Shown piece by piece: positions 33,070-42,997 of a stretch of DNA of 64,000 bases. The notes below the pieces were generated by a model. It had not been told where the DNA came from. It saw only the letters and a program-made list of their open reading frames with translations, and did not search any database. This DNA is from Pseudomonas putida (GTDB lineage: Bacteria; Pseudomonadota; Gammaproteobacteria; Pseudomonadales; Pseudomonadaceae), in contig NZ_JANHLK010000001.1 in NCBI RefSeq assembly GCF_028682635.1, positions 248,001 through 312,000 of the forward strand. The letters are read 5' to 3'. Each line of letters opens with the position of its first letter. Positions within the stretch are counted from its first letter, which is position 1. Position numbers and translations under genes: made by a program.

Positions 33070-33486
33070 GCTTGTCTCCACAACGTCATGTCAAATGAGG
33101 AGGGTGTCTTGAGTTCGCGCTCTGGACGGCTCAAGTGCGGGCTGAACGCTTGAAAGGTTGATTGGCCACTGGTTTGCGATCGCAGACAAATGCCCGACCC
33201 CATTCATGCAATGAGAATGGCGTCACATTAATGGCTATTGGATATTGCGAATATCAGGTTGCACCTGATTGTTGCTAGGGGAATCCCTTACAGGGCGGAA
33301 CCAATCGCGCAAATGATGGTCGCGGCGAAAAGCATGCAATAGATGAAATTACAGGAACAGTAAAGCATGATGTTAATGTGACATCAATTCCCGCGCGTGG
33401 CATTTGCCAAGGGGTCAAGGTCCGGCGAAAACAGCCGATAACCCTCTATCCAGTGAATTCATCCGCAAAAGCCCCAGGAGTCATAG
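33070..33486. promoter_or_regulatory. Divergent control region between Hpt-like gene and cheV
   Basis: Holds the FliA-type promoter of cheV near its right end. It also holds a perfect 10-bp inverted repeat whose arms are about 150 bp apart: GTCACATTAA at 33222-33231 and TTAATGTGAC at 33373-33382. No small gene seen. Confidence 0.5.
33415..33441 (+). promoter_or_regulatory. FliA (sigma-28) promoter of cheV
   Basis: TCAAGGTC at 33415-33422, 11-nt spacer, GCCGATAA at 33434-33441. The -10 box is an exact match to the flagellar sigma-28 consensus and the -35 keeps the Pseudomonas TCAAG form. The start codon is 46 nt downstream, consistent with a flagellar-class chemotaxis gene. Confidence 0.75.
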
Positions 33487-34422
33487 ATGGCCGGCATTCT
33501 CGATACGGTAGACCAGCGTACGCAACTTGTGGGTGAGAATCGCCTGGAAATTCTCATGTTCCGGCTTGCCGGGCGGCAATTGTTCGCGATCAACGTGTTC
33601 AAGGTGCAGGAAGTCCTGCAACTGCCGAAGCTGACCCTGATGCCCCAGCGGCATCCGTTCGTGTGCGGCGTGGTCAATCTTCGCGGCCAGACCCTGCCGG
33701 TCATCGACCTGTCCCAGGCCATCGGCATGCGTGCGCTGGTGCCAGGCCCTGGCAGCACGATCATCGTCACGGAGTACAACCGCTCGGTGCAGGCCTTCCT
33801 GGTCGGAGGGGTGGACCGCATCGTCAACATGAACTGGGAAGCGATCCTGCCACCGCCCAGCAGTGCCGGCCGGCAGCATTACCTGACCGCGATCAGCAAG
33901 GTCGATGACCAGTTGGTGGAGATCATCGACGTCGAGAAAGTCCTCGCCGAAATCGTGCCTTACAACGCCAAGGTCTCCCGGGAAAAACTCGAGGATCCGG
34001 TGCTGGAACGCGCCCGTGGCCGTGAAGTGTTGCTGGTGGATGACTCGAATGTGGCCCTGACGCAACTGCGCGATACCTTGGGGCAGTTGGGTGTGAAGAT
34101 GCACATTGCCAGCGATGGCTTGAAGGCCCTGAACATGCTCAAGGCCTGGGCGGACACCGGCGTCAACATGACCGACAAGCTGCTGATGGTCTTCACCGAC
34201 GCGGAAATGCCGGAAATGGACGGTTACCGCCTGACCACCGAAATCCGCAACGATCCGCGACTGCGCGGCCTTTATGTGGTGCTGCACACGTCCCTGTCCG
34301 GCAGCTTCAACGACTCGATGGTCAAGAAGGTCGGCTGTGACAACTTCCTCTCCAAATTCCAGCCGGACAAGTTGGTTGATGTGGTGCGTCAGCGTTTGAT
34401 GCGCGATGCAGTGCCGGCCTGA
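33487..34422 (+). CDS. cheV: Chemotaxis coupling protein CheV
   Basis: A 311-residue protein with an N-terminal CheW domain (about residues 15-160: LFAINVFKVQEVL, VCGVVNLRGQTLPVIDL) and a C-terminal receiver domain (about 180-305: EVLLVDDSNVA, phospho-Asp in VFTDAEMPEMDG, Lys in FLSKFQPDKL). It couples chemoreceptors to CheA and modulates adaptation. AGGAG lies 6 nt before ATG; a FliA-type promoter is upstream. Confidence 0.95.
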   Translation: MAGILDTVDQRTQLVGENRLEILMFRLAGRQLFAINVFKVQEVLQLPKLTLMPQRHPFVCGVVNLRGQTLPVIDLSQAIGMRALVPGPGSTIIVTEYNRSVQAFLVGGVDRIVNMNWEAILPPPSSAGRQHYLTAISKVDDQLVEIIDVEKVLAEIVPYNAKVSREKLEDPVLERARGREVLLVDDSNVALTQLRDTLGQLGVKMHIASDGLKALNMLKAWADTGVNMTDKLLMVFTDAEMPEMDGYRLTTEIRNDPRLRGLYVVLHTSLSGSFNDSMVKKVGCDNFLSKFQPDKLVDVVRQRLMRDAVPA

Positions 34423-34452
34423 TCCGAGGACGAATGCCCAACACTAAACATT

Positions 34453-34537
34453 GTGGGAGCTGGCTTGCCAGCGAAGAGGCCCGAAAGGTCAATGCAATAT
34501 TCAAGGACGCCTTCGCTGGCAAGCCAGCTCCTACAGG
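34453..34537. repeat. REP pair (REPIN), GCTGGCTTGCCAGC core
   Basis: Two inverted REP hairpins: GTGGGAGCTGGCTTGCCAGC at the left and GCTGGCAAGCCAGCTCCTAC at the right, in the cheV-MOSC gap. Typical Pseudomonas extragenic palindromes; may also end the cheV transcript. Confidence 0.9.
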
Positions 34538-34605
34538 GGCGGGGACCTTTGATTCGCTGATCAAGCTCGTATAGGGTGGCGTTTTTGTCCGTCAGGGAGC
34601 TGGCC

Positions 34606-35412
34606 ATGTTGCGTCTGAGCGCGCTGTATCGTTATCCGTTGAAATCCGGCAAAGGCGAGATCCTGCAACAGGTCGGCCTCGACAAGCTGGGGCTGGACGG
34701 TGATCGACGCTGGATGCTGGTGGATGAAGCCAGCGGACGCTTCCTGACCCAGCGCGCGGTCGCGCAGATGAGCCAGCTGTCGGCGTTGTGGAATGCCGAG
34801 GGTGGCTTGACCCTCAGCGCCCCCGGCCATTCGCCGATCGATGTCGCCTTGCCCACCAGCGATGCTCAATTGCGCGGTGTGACCATCTGGCGTGACAGCT
34901 TGCGCGTGCCCGATGCCGGCGACGCGGCCGGCGCCTGGGTCAGTGGGTTCATCGGCAAGCCGACGCGCCTGGTGCAGGTGCCACTGGATCGCGCACGGAC
35001 CACCGCCTCGGGCTATGGCAAGGACGACGATCAGGTCGCCTTCGCCGATGGCTTCCCGCTGTTGCTGATTGGCCAGGCATCGCTGGATGACCTGTCGCAA
35101 CGCGTCGGCCGCTCGCTGGAGATGCTGCGTTTCCGGCCCAACCTGGTGATCGAGGGCAGCGAGGCGTATGCCGAGGATGGCTGGAAGCGCCTGCGCATCG
35201 GCGATGTCGAGTTCCGGGTGGTCAAGCCCTGTTCACGCTGCATCATGACAACCGTCGACCCGCAAACCGGCGAGCGTGACGCTGGCCGCGAACCCTTTGC
35301 CACCTTGCAGAAGTACCGTAGCGAAGCCGATGGTGCGATGTTTGGGCAGAATCTGGTCAACGACGGTAATGGCCGGCTCGAAGTCGGCATGCCGGTCACC
35401 ATCCTCGAATAA
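34606..35412 (+). CDS. MOSC-domain protein, MOCO sulfurase C-terminal type
   Basis: A 268-residue protein with an N-terminal MOSC_N beta-barrel (ALYRYPLKSGKGE) and the MOSC domain, whose conserved Cys lies in VVKPCSRCIMTTVDPQTGE (about residue 211). Related to YcbX/mARC-type molybdoenzymes, which bind Moco through that Cys and reduce N-hydroxylated compounds or sulfoxides. ATG 34606 has AGGGAG 6 nt upstream. It depends on the Moco genes at 26660-29093. Lacks the ferredoxin domain of E. coli YcbX, so it needs a separate electron donor. Confidence 0.88.
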   Translation: MLRLSALYRYPLKSGKGEILQQVGLDKLGLDGDRRWMLVDEASGRFLTQRAVAQMSQLSALWNAEGGLTLSAPGHSPIDVALPTSDAQLRGVTIWRDSLRVPDAGDAAGAWVSGFIGKPTRLVQVPLDRARTTASGYGKDDDQVAFADGFPLLLIGQASLDDLSQRVGRSLEMLRFRPNLVIEGSEAYAEDGWKRLRIGDVEFRVVKPCSRCIMTTVDPQTGERDAGREPFATLQKYRSEADGAMFGQNLVNDGNGRLEVGMPVTILE

Positions 35413-35429
35413 ACGCCCTTCAACGAAAA

Positions 35430-35463
35430 ATGCCCGTGTCGATGGACACGGGCATTGTCTTTT
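35430..35463 (+). terminator. Intrinsic terminator after MOSC gene
   Basis: An 11-bp perfect stem ATGCCCGTGTC / GACACGGGCAT (35430-35440, 35445-35455), loop gatg, then TGTCTTTT; preceded by AAAAA so it may act in both directions for the convergent ppnP. Confidence 0.9.
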
Positions 35464-35481
35464 CGCAGTGAACCCGGGGTT

Positions 35482-35766
35482 TTAGCCGCGGTATTCGCAC
35501 AGGTAGGCAGTGTCGACCGCCACTTTGAGCTGGAACTTGCTGTTGGCGGGCACGTTGAACTGGCTGCCGGCGGCGAAGGTTTCCCAATCGGTGCTGTCCG
35601 GGAGCTTGACGGTCAGGGCGCCGGAGACCACGTGCATGATTTCACGCTGGCTGGTGCCGAATTCGTATTCGCCCGGGGCCATGACGCCGATGGTCGCTGG
35701 GCCTTCGGCAGTGCCAAAGGCGATCGACTTGACGGTGCCGTCGAAGTACTCGTTGACTTTAAACAT
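35482..35766 (-). CDS. ppnP: Pyrimidine/purine nucleoside phosphorylase PpnP
   Basis: A 94-residue cupin of the PpnP (YaiE, DUF1255) family: [36 protein letters not shown] and [16 protein letters not shown]. It cleaves nucleosides by phosphorolysis. Full length, with ribosome site GAGGAA before ATG 35766. Confidence 0.95.
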   Translation of the reverse strand: MFKVNEYFDGTVKSIAFGTAEGPATIGVMAPGEYEFGTSQREIMHVVSGALTVKLPDSTDWETFAAGSQFNVPANSKFQLKVAVDTAYLCEYRG

Positions 35767-35835
35767 GGGCGATTCCTCGAAAAGGGCTTAAAAGGGCCGG
35801 CCAGTATGCACAAGGCCCAAGGACTCGTCACCTCT

Positions 35836-36378
35836 CTAGAGCGGCAGGACAAGCGGCAACAGGCGTGCGGTGTTGCGCGCGTCTTCCAGCGCCCGATGTT
35901 GCTGCCCCGTGAACTGCAGTCCCGCCAGTTGCAGGGCGCCGTTGAGCCCCAGCGGTCGTTCCAGGCGTCGGGCCTTGGCAAAGCGCTGCTTGAGATTCAT
36001 GTGCGGCACGTTGCTCAACGCGCTGTCGAAGGGCAGGCGCTGCCATTCCTGGAGCAACTGTTTGCGATCGTAGTCACCCCAGCTGACCCAGCCTTCAAGC
36101 CGCGAGTGATGTTGGCCCAGCCAGCGCTCGAACGATGGCCAGACCTCGGCCAGGGGCTGTGCGGCATCGATGTTGGCCTGGGTGATGTGCGTCAGCTCCC
36201 GGCAAAACGGCGTCAACAGAGGGCGACGCAACGGGCGCACGAAACGCTGGAAGCAATCCAGCTCGCGGCCTTTGCGATCCACCAGGGTGGCACCGATTTC
36301 GATGATTTCCATTTCCGTTATGGGCCAACCACCCTCATCGGTGGTGGCTTCCAGATCAATGACCAACCAGTGAGGCAT
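35836..36378 (-). CDS. DEDDh-type 3'-5' exonuclease (KapD/ERI-1-like)
   Basis: A 180-residue exonuclease-fold protein. Motif I is WLVIDLEATTDEGG (Asp-x-Glu), motif III HRALEDARNTARL (His-x4-Asp), and the middle Asp is in GWVSWGDYDRKQLL. This layout is of the ERI-1/KapD/Snipper group acting on small or structured RNA and DNA. ATG 36378 gives the usual short N-terminus; an upstream ATG at 36426 is possible. It lies downstream of atuF on the same strand but is probably unrelated to terpene use. Confidence 0.88.
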   Translation of the reverse strand: MPHWLVIDLEATTDEGGWPITEMEIIEIGATLVDRKGRELDCFQRFVRPLRRPLLTPFCRELTHITQANIDAAQPLAEVWPSFERWLGQHHSRLEGWVSWGDYDRKQLLQEWQRLPFDSALSNVPHMNLKQRFAKARRLERPLGLNGALQLAGLQFTGQQHRALEDARNTARLLPLVLPL

Positions 36379-36449
36379 CGCAGGGTTCCCGGTATCCGCG
36401 TGCTGATAGGGCTTGAGCGTAGCCAAACCCGGCGGTTACGCCTAGCAAC

Positions 36450-38411
<1,962 letters not shown>

Positions 38412-38450
38412 GGTGCGTTCCCTTGGATGTGCGGTGAATGTTCGGGCCTC

Positions 38451-38523
38451 TTCGCTGGCAAGCCAGCTCCTACAGGTTTTGTGTGCGACGCAGACCCTTG
38501 TAGGAGCTGGCTTGCCAGCGAAG
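38451..38523. repeat. REP pair between atuE and atuF
   Basis: Inverted REP units TTCGCTGGCAAGCCAGCTCC and GGAGCTGGCTTGCCAGCGAA flank a short spacer inside the leftward atu operon. The pair ends 3 nt from the atuE stop codon, so it may stabilise the upstream atuABCDE message. Confidence 0.9.
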
Positions 38524-38526
38524 CTT

Positions 38527-39324
38527 TTAAGAGGCCCACCCCGGCTTACGCTTTTGCACAAAGGCCAGGGTCCCCTCGACCCCTTCAGCCCCGGTCACCG
38601 CCTCGCTGAACCACTCAGCCGCCTGATCCAGCAGCTCATCCGATGGCTGCCCCGCACTCGCCAGCAACAATTTCTTGGTCGCCGCATTCGCCTCCGGCGC
38701 ACAACACAACACATGCGCCAACACCTCATCGAGCCGTTCGGCCAACGCCTGGGCATCGTGCTCGACGAAATGCACCAGCCCCATCCGCCGCGCCTGGGTG
38801 CCGTCGAAACGTGCCGCTGTCAGGGCCAGGCGGCGTGCCTGGGTCAGGCCGATGCGCTGGACCACGAACGGCGCGATCTGCGCCGGCACCAGGCCGAGGC
38901 TGGTTTCCGGCAGGCCGAACTGCGCCTGGTGATCGGCCAGGGCAATGTCGCTGACGCAGGCCAGACCGAAGCCGCCACCGAGCACCGCGCCTTGCAAGAC
39001 CGTGATCACCACTTGCGGCGCGTGCTGCACTTCCTGCAGCAACGCACCGAACAGCCGATTCAGATCGCGGTGCGCGCTCGTGCCCTGGGCGCGCGCTTTG
39101 GCCATGTCCTTGAGGTCGGCGCCGGCGCAGAAATGCCCGCCGGCACCGCCGATCACCAGGGCCCGAATCCCCCGGTCCTCGTGCACCGCCGCCAGCACCG
39201 CACGCAGTTCGCTGACCATCTGCAGGCTCATGGCGTTGCGGCTGTCCGGTCGATTGAGAGTGATGTGCAGCACGCCGTTGTGCAATTCGAGCAGCAGGGT
39301 CTGGCAAGCGGGCAGGGTGCTCAT
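38527..39324 (-). CDS. atuE: Isohexenylglutaconyl-CoA hydratase
   Basis: A 265-residue crotonase-family enzyme (GGHFCAGADLKDMAKA and LQGAVLGGGFGLACVSDIAL). AtuE hydrates isohexenylglutaconyl-CoA, the product of geranyl-CoA carboxylation. It overlaps atuD by 4 nt (ATGA). Function is assigned from family plus its place in the atu gene order. Confidence 0.92.
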   Translation of the reverse strand: MSTLPACQTLLLELHNGVLHITLNRPDSRNAMSLQMVSELRAVLAAVHEDRGIRALVIGGAGGHFCAGADLKDMAKARAQGTSAHRDLNRLFGALLQEVQHAPQVVITVLQGAVLGGGFGLACVSDIALADHQAQFGLPETSLGLVPAQIAPFVVQRIGLTQARRLALTAARFDGTQARRMGLVHFVEHDAQALAERLDEVLAHVLCCAPEANAATKKLLLASAGQPSDELLDQAAEWFSEAVTGAEGVEGTLAFVQKRKPGWAS

Positions 39325-40478
39325 GGCTTTTTCCCCGGCAGGATGCCCATCAGCTTGCAGATGATCCCCAGCATGATTTCGTCCGCGCCGCCGCCGATCG
39401 ACACCAGGCGTACATCGCGATACGCGCGGGCCACCGGGTTGTCCCACATGAAGCCCATGCCGCCCCAGTATTGCAGGCAACTGTCGCTGACCTCGCGGCC
39501 CAGGCGACCGGCCTTGAGCTTGGCCATCGACGCCAGGCGCGTGACGTCCTGGCCCTTGATGTATTGCTCGGTGGCTTGATACACCAGTGCCCGCAGGCAC
39601 TCGATCTCGGTTTGCAGTTCGGCCAGGCGAAAGTGAATGACCTGGTTGTCGATCAGCGCACTGCCGAAGGTCTTGCGCTCCTTGCAGTACTCGATGGTGC
39701 TGTCGACGCAATACTCCAGGCCCTTGATCATGTTGGCCGCACCGAACAGGCGCTCCTCCTGGAACTGCAGCATTTGCATCATGAACCCGGCGCCTTCATG
39801 GCCGATGCGGTTGCGCTGTGGCACCCGCACGTTGTCGAAAAACACCTGGGCGGTTTCCGAGCTGCGCATGCCCAGTTTGTCCAGGTGCGAGCTGAGGCTG
39901 ATGCCGGGGCTGTTCATCGGCACCATGATCAGCGATTTGTTGACGTGGGGTTTGTCGTCCGAGGTGTTGGCCAGCAGGCAGATGAAGTCGGCGCTCGGCG
40001 AGTTGGTGATCCACATCTTGCTGCCATTGATCACGTAGTCGTCGCCGTCCTTGCGCGCGCTGGTTTTCAAGCCGGCCACGTCGGAGCCGGCGCCGACTTC
40101 GGAGACGCCGATACAGCCAACCTGCTCGCCGCTGATGGCCGGGCGCAGGAATTCATCGCGCAAGTCATCGGAACCGAAGCGCGCCAGGGCCGGGGTGCAC
40201 ATGTCGGTCTGCACGCCGATCGACATCGGAATGCCGCCGCAATGAATGGTGCCGAACTCTTCGGCGGCGACGATCGAGTAGCTGTAGTCCAGGCCCATGC
40301 CGCCGAACTTTTCCGGTTTGGAAATGCCCAGCAGCCCCAGGTCGCCGGCCTTGCGAAAAATCTCGTGGATCGGAAAGCGCCCGGCCTTTTCCCATTCATC
40401 GACGTGGGGATTGATCTCGTGATCGACGAATTGGCGAACGGTGCGACGCAGTGCTTCGTGTTCCTGGGTGAAGATCAT
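39321..40478 (-). CDS. atuD: Citronellyl-CoA dehydrogenase
   Basis: A 385-residue acyl-CoA dehydrogenase (IGVSEVGAGSDVAGLKTSAR, VINGSKMWITNSPSADF, YWGGMGFMWDNPVARAYRD). It oxidises citronellyl-CoA to cis-geranyl-CoA. The C-terminal motif is IGGGADEIMLG, another dehydrogenase without the Tyr-Glu-Gly-Thr Glu. Gene order atuC-atuD-atuE is as in other pseudomonads. Confidence 0.93.
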   Translation of the reverse strand: MIFTQEHEALRRTVRQFVDHEINPHVDEWEKAGRFPIHEIFRKAGDLGLLGISKPEKFGGMGLDYSYSIVAAEEFGTIHCGGIPMSIGVQTDMCTPALARFGSDDLRDEFLRPAISGEQVGCIGVSEVGAGSDVAGLKTSARKDGDDYVINGSKMWITNSPSADFICLLANTSDDKPHVNKSLIMVPMNSPGISLSSHLDKLGMRSSETAQVFFDNVRVPQRNRIGHEGAGFMMQMLQFQEERLFGAANMIKGLEYCVDSTIEYCKERKTFGSALIDNQVIHFRLAELQTEIECLRALVYQATEQYIKGQDVTRLASMAKLKAGRLGREVSDSCLQYWGGMGFMWDNPVARAYRDVRLVSIGGGADEIMLGIICKLMGILPGKKP

Positions 40479-40495
40479 TCTTGTTGTTCTCCTGA

Positions 40496-42112
40496 TTAGA
40501 ACCGGGCTACACCAAAACTGTTGGCTTGCAGCGGCCGCACCTCGGCCTCAAAACAGATATCCAGCAAGTAACCGAGCAGGGTCCGGGTATCCCGTGGGTC
40601 GATCAGGCCGTCGTCCCACAGATTGGCGCTGCCATACAGCGCCGTGGACTGGCTGTCGAGTTTCTGCGCAGTGACCTGTTCGAGCATGTCGAGCATCTTC
40701 GGGTCGGGCACCAGGCCGTCCTTGGCCTGCTTGGCCTCGGTGACGATGCGCAAGACTTTGCCGGCCTGGGCGCCGCCCATCACGGCGGTGCGGCTGTTGG
40801 GCCAGGCGAAGATGAAACGCGGGTCCAGGCCACGCCCGCACATCGCGTAGTTGCCGGCGCCATAGGAACCGCCCACCACGACGGTCAGTTTTGGCACCCG
40901 GGCATTGGCCACCGCCTGGATCATCTTGGCGCCGTGCTTGATCACCCCTTGCTGCTCCGATTCGGTGCCGACCATGAATCCGGTGGTGTTGTGGAAAAAC
41001 AGCAGCGGCGTCTGGCTCTGGTCGCACAGCTGAATGAACTGCGCCGCCTTGCTCGCGCCCTTGGGCGTGATCGGCCCGTTGTTGCCGATGAACCCGCAGG
41101 CGTACCCCTGGATTTTCAGTTGGCCGCAGACGGTCTGCTGATCGAACTCGGCCTTGAATTCGAGGAAATTCGAGCCGTCGGCGACGCGGGCGACGATCTC
41201 GCGCACGTCGTAGGGCTTTTTCGGATCATCGGGGATCAGGCCGAGCAATTCGTCGATGGGGTAGAGCGGCTCCTGCCATTGCCTGGCGGGCGACATCGGC
41301 AGGCGCGCATTCCACGGCAGCAGGCTGACGATCTCGCGCACCAGGCGCACGCCGTCGGCATCGTTCTCGGCCAGGTATTCGGCGGTGCCGGCCGTTTGCG
41401 CGTGCATCTCGGCGCCCCCCAGTTCCTCGTCAGTGGCGACTTCTCCAGTGGCCGCTTTCAACAGCGGCGGGCCGGCCAGGAACAGCTTGGCCTTGCCGCG
41501 TACCACCACCACGTAGTCCGACAGCCCTGGTTGATAGGCGCCGCCGGCCGTCGCCGAGCCGTGGACCACGGTAATCTGCGGCAGGCCCATGGCCGACATG
41601 CGCGCCTGGTTGGCAAAGCTGCGCGCGCCTTCGACGAAAATCTCCGCCGCGTAATTGAGGTTGGCGCCACCGCTCTCGGCGAGGGTAATCACCGGCAGTT
41701 TGTTTTCCATGGCGATCTGTTGCAGGCGCAGGGACTTTTTCAGGCCCGAGGGGGAAATGGTGCCGCCCTTGATCGCACTGTTGTTCGCCACCACCAGTAC
41801 CCGTACACCCGACACGTAACCGATCCCGGCGATCAAGCCGCCACCGGCCGCGCTGCCATCTTTGTCGTCGTGCAGCTTGTAGCCGGCCAGGCCGGCCAGT
41901 TCGAGAAACGGCGCACCAGGGTCGAGCAACAGGTTGAGGCGTTCGCGAGGCAGCAACTGCGCGCGTTTTTCGAACTTGGGTCTGGCCTCGGCCGCCTTGT
42001 CCAGCAGGGTCTGTTCAAGGCTGCGCAGCTGCTCGACGGCAACCAGCATTGCCGCGCGGTGGCGGGCGAACGGTTCGCTGCGGGGGTCGAGTTGCGACTG
42101 AATCACCGGCAT
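40496..42112 (-). CDS. atuC: Geranyl-CoA carboxylase beta (carboxyltransferase) subunit
   Basis: A 538-residue carboxyltransferase with both crotonase-like halves: LAESGGANLNYAAEIFVEGA and GSATAGGAYQPGLSDY in the N-terminal half, and FIGNNGPITPKGASKAAQFI, FHNTTGFMVG and VVGGSYGAGNYAMCGRGL in the C-terminal half. It works with biotin-carrying AtuF. The ribosome site AAGGA overlaps the atuB stop codon, suggesting coupling. Confidence 0.95.
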   Translation of the reverse strand: MPVIQSQLDPRSEPFARHRAAMLVAVEQLRSLEQTLLDKAAEARPKFEKRAQLLPRERLNLLLDPGAPFLELAGLAGYKLHDDKDGSAAGGGLIAGIGYVSGVRVLVVANNSAIKGGTISPSGLKKSLRLQQIAMENKLPVITLAESGGANLNYAAEIFVEGARSFANQARMSAMGLPQITVVHGSATAGGAYQPGLSDYVVVVRGKAKLFLAGPPLLKAATGEVATDEELGGAEMHAQTAGTAEYLAENDADGVRLVREIVSLLPWNARLPMSPARQWQEPLYPIDELLGLIPDDPKKPYDVREIVARVADGSNFLEFKAEFDQQTVCGQLKIQGYACGFIGNNGPITPKGASKAAQFIQLCDQSQTPLLFFHNTTGFMVGTESEQQGVIKHGAKMIQAVANARVPKLTVVVGGSYGAGNYAMCGRGLDPRFIFAWPNSRTAVMGGAQAGKVLRIVTEAKQAKDGLVPDPKMLDMLEQVTAQKLDSQSTALYGSANLWDDGLIDPRDTRTLLGYLLDICFEAEVRPLQANSFGVARF

Positions 42113-42115
42113 GGC

Positions 42116-42985
42116 TTATTCCTTGTCCTTGAGCACATCAGGCAGGTACGCGCGGTGGAAGCCGTTGTACGACTCGCTGTGGGTCGCCTTGTGGATCGGC
42201 CAGGCCCGCCCGCCGAGGCTGGCCGCGCCGTCGATGCGCAGGGTGCTGCCGCTGATGAACGCCGCGCCCGGGCTGAGCAGGAACACGATCGCCGCGCTGA
42301 CTTCCGATTCGGTGCCGATGCGCTTGAGCGGCACGTGTTCACGCAAGGTCGGAATCACCGCCTTGAACGCACCTTCGTAGGTGTCCATGCCGCTGGACGC
42401 GATCCAGCCCGGCGCCACGGCGTTGACCCGGACCCCGGCGTGGCCCCATTCGAAGGCCGCGGTCTTGGTCAGGTTGTCCATGCCCGAGCGCGCCGCGCCC
42501 GAGTGGCCCATGCCCGGCATGCCACCCCACATATCGGCGAGCATGTTGACGATGGCGCCGCCATGTTTGCTCATGGACTGGTTGAACACTTCCCGGGCCA
42601 TCAGGAAGCCGCCCAGCAGATTGGTGCGCATCACCGTTTCGAAACCCTTCAGGTTGATCGAGGCCAGTGGTGACGGGTACTGGCCGCCGGCGTTGTTGAC
42701 CAGGCCGTGAATCGGGCCGTGCTTGCGGATCAGTTCGCTGACCAGATGCGTGACCGCTTCTTCCTCGCGGATATCGCAAGTGCTCCAGTCAGCCCTGCCG
42801 CCATCTTCGGCAATTTCGGCGGCGACGGTTTTCAGCTTGTCGGCCTTGCGCCCGACCAGCAGCACATGGGCGCCGAGGGCCGCCAGTTCGTGAGCGGTGC
42901 AGCGGCCGATGCCACTGCCGCCACCGGTGACGATGATGGTCTGGCCGGCAAACACATCGGCTTTGAAAATCGAATCGTAGGCCAT
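42116..42985 (-). CDS. atuB: Short-chain dehydrogenase AtuB (citronellol/citronellal oxidation)
   Basis: A 289-residue SDR. The NAD(P) loop is VTGGGSGIGRCTAHELAALG and NNAGG is present. The catalytic Tyr-x3-Lys is not at its usual place: the sequence reads GHSGAARSGMDNLTKTAAFE, so the Tyr is replaced, as in the 2,4-dienoyl-CoA reductase-like SDR branch. Proposed citronellol dehydrogenase in atu clusters; direct evidence for the substrate is limited. Confidence 0.9.
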   Translation of the reverse strand: MAYDSIFKADVFAGQTIIVTGGGSGIGRCTAHELAALGAHVLLVGRKADKLKTVAAEIAEDGGRADWSTCDIREEEAVTHLVSELIRKHGPIHGLVNNAGGQYPSPLASINLKGFETVMRTNLLGGFLMAREVFNQSMSKHGGAIVNMLADMWGGMPGMGHSGAARSGMDNLTKTAAFEWGHAGVRVNAVAPGWIASSGMDTYEGAFKAVIPTLREHVPLKRIGTESEVSAAIVFLLSPGAAFISGSTLRIDGAASLGGRAWPIHKATHSESYNGFHRAYLPDVLKDKE

Positions 42986-42997
42986 GGCGGCAATCCT

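Noticed and set aside
40526-42673. 715-codon plus-strand frame opposite atuC and atuB
   Set aside because: Antisense shadow caused by high GC at third codon positions; no ribosome site or recognisable domain, while the minus strand encodes clear AtuC and AtuB.
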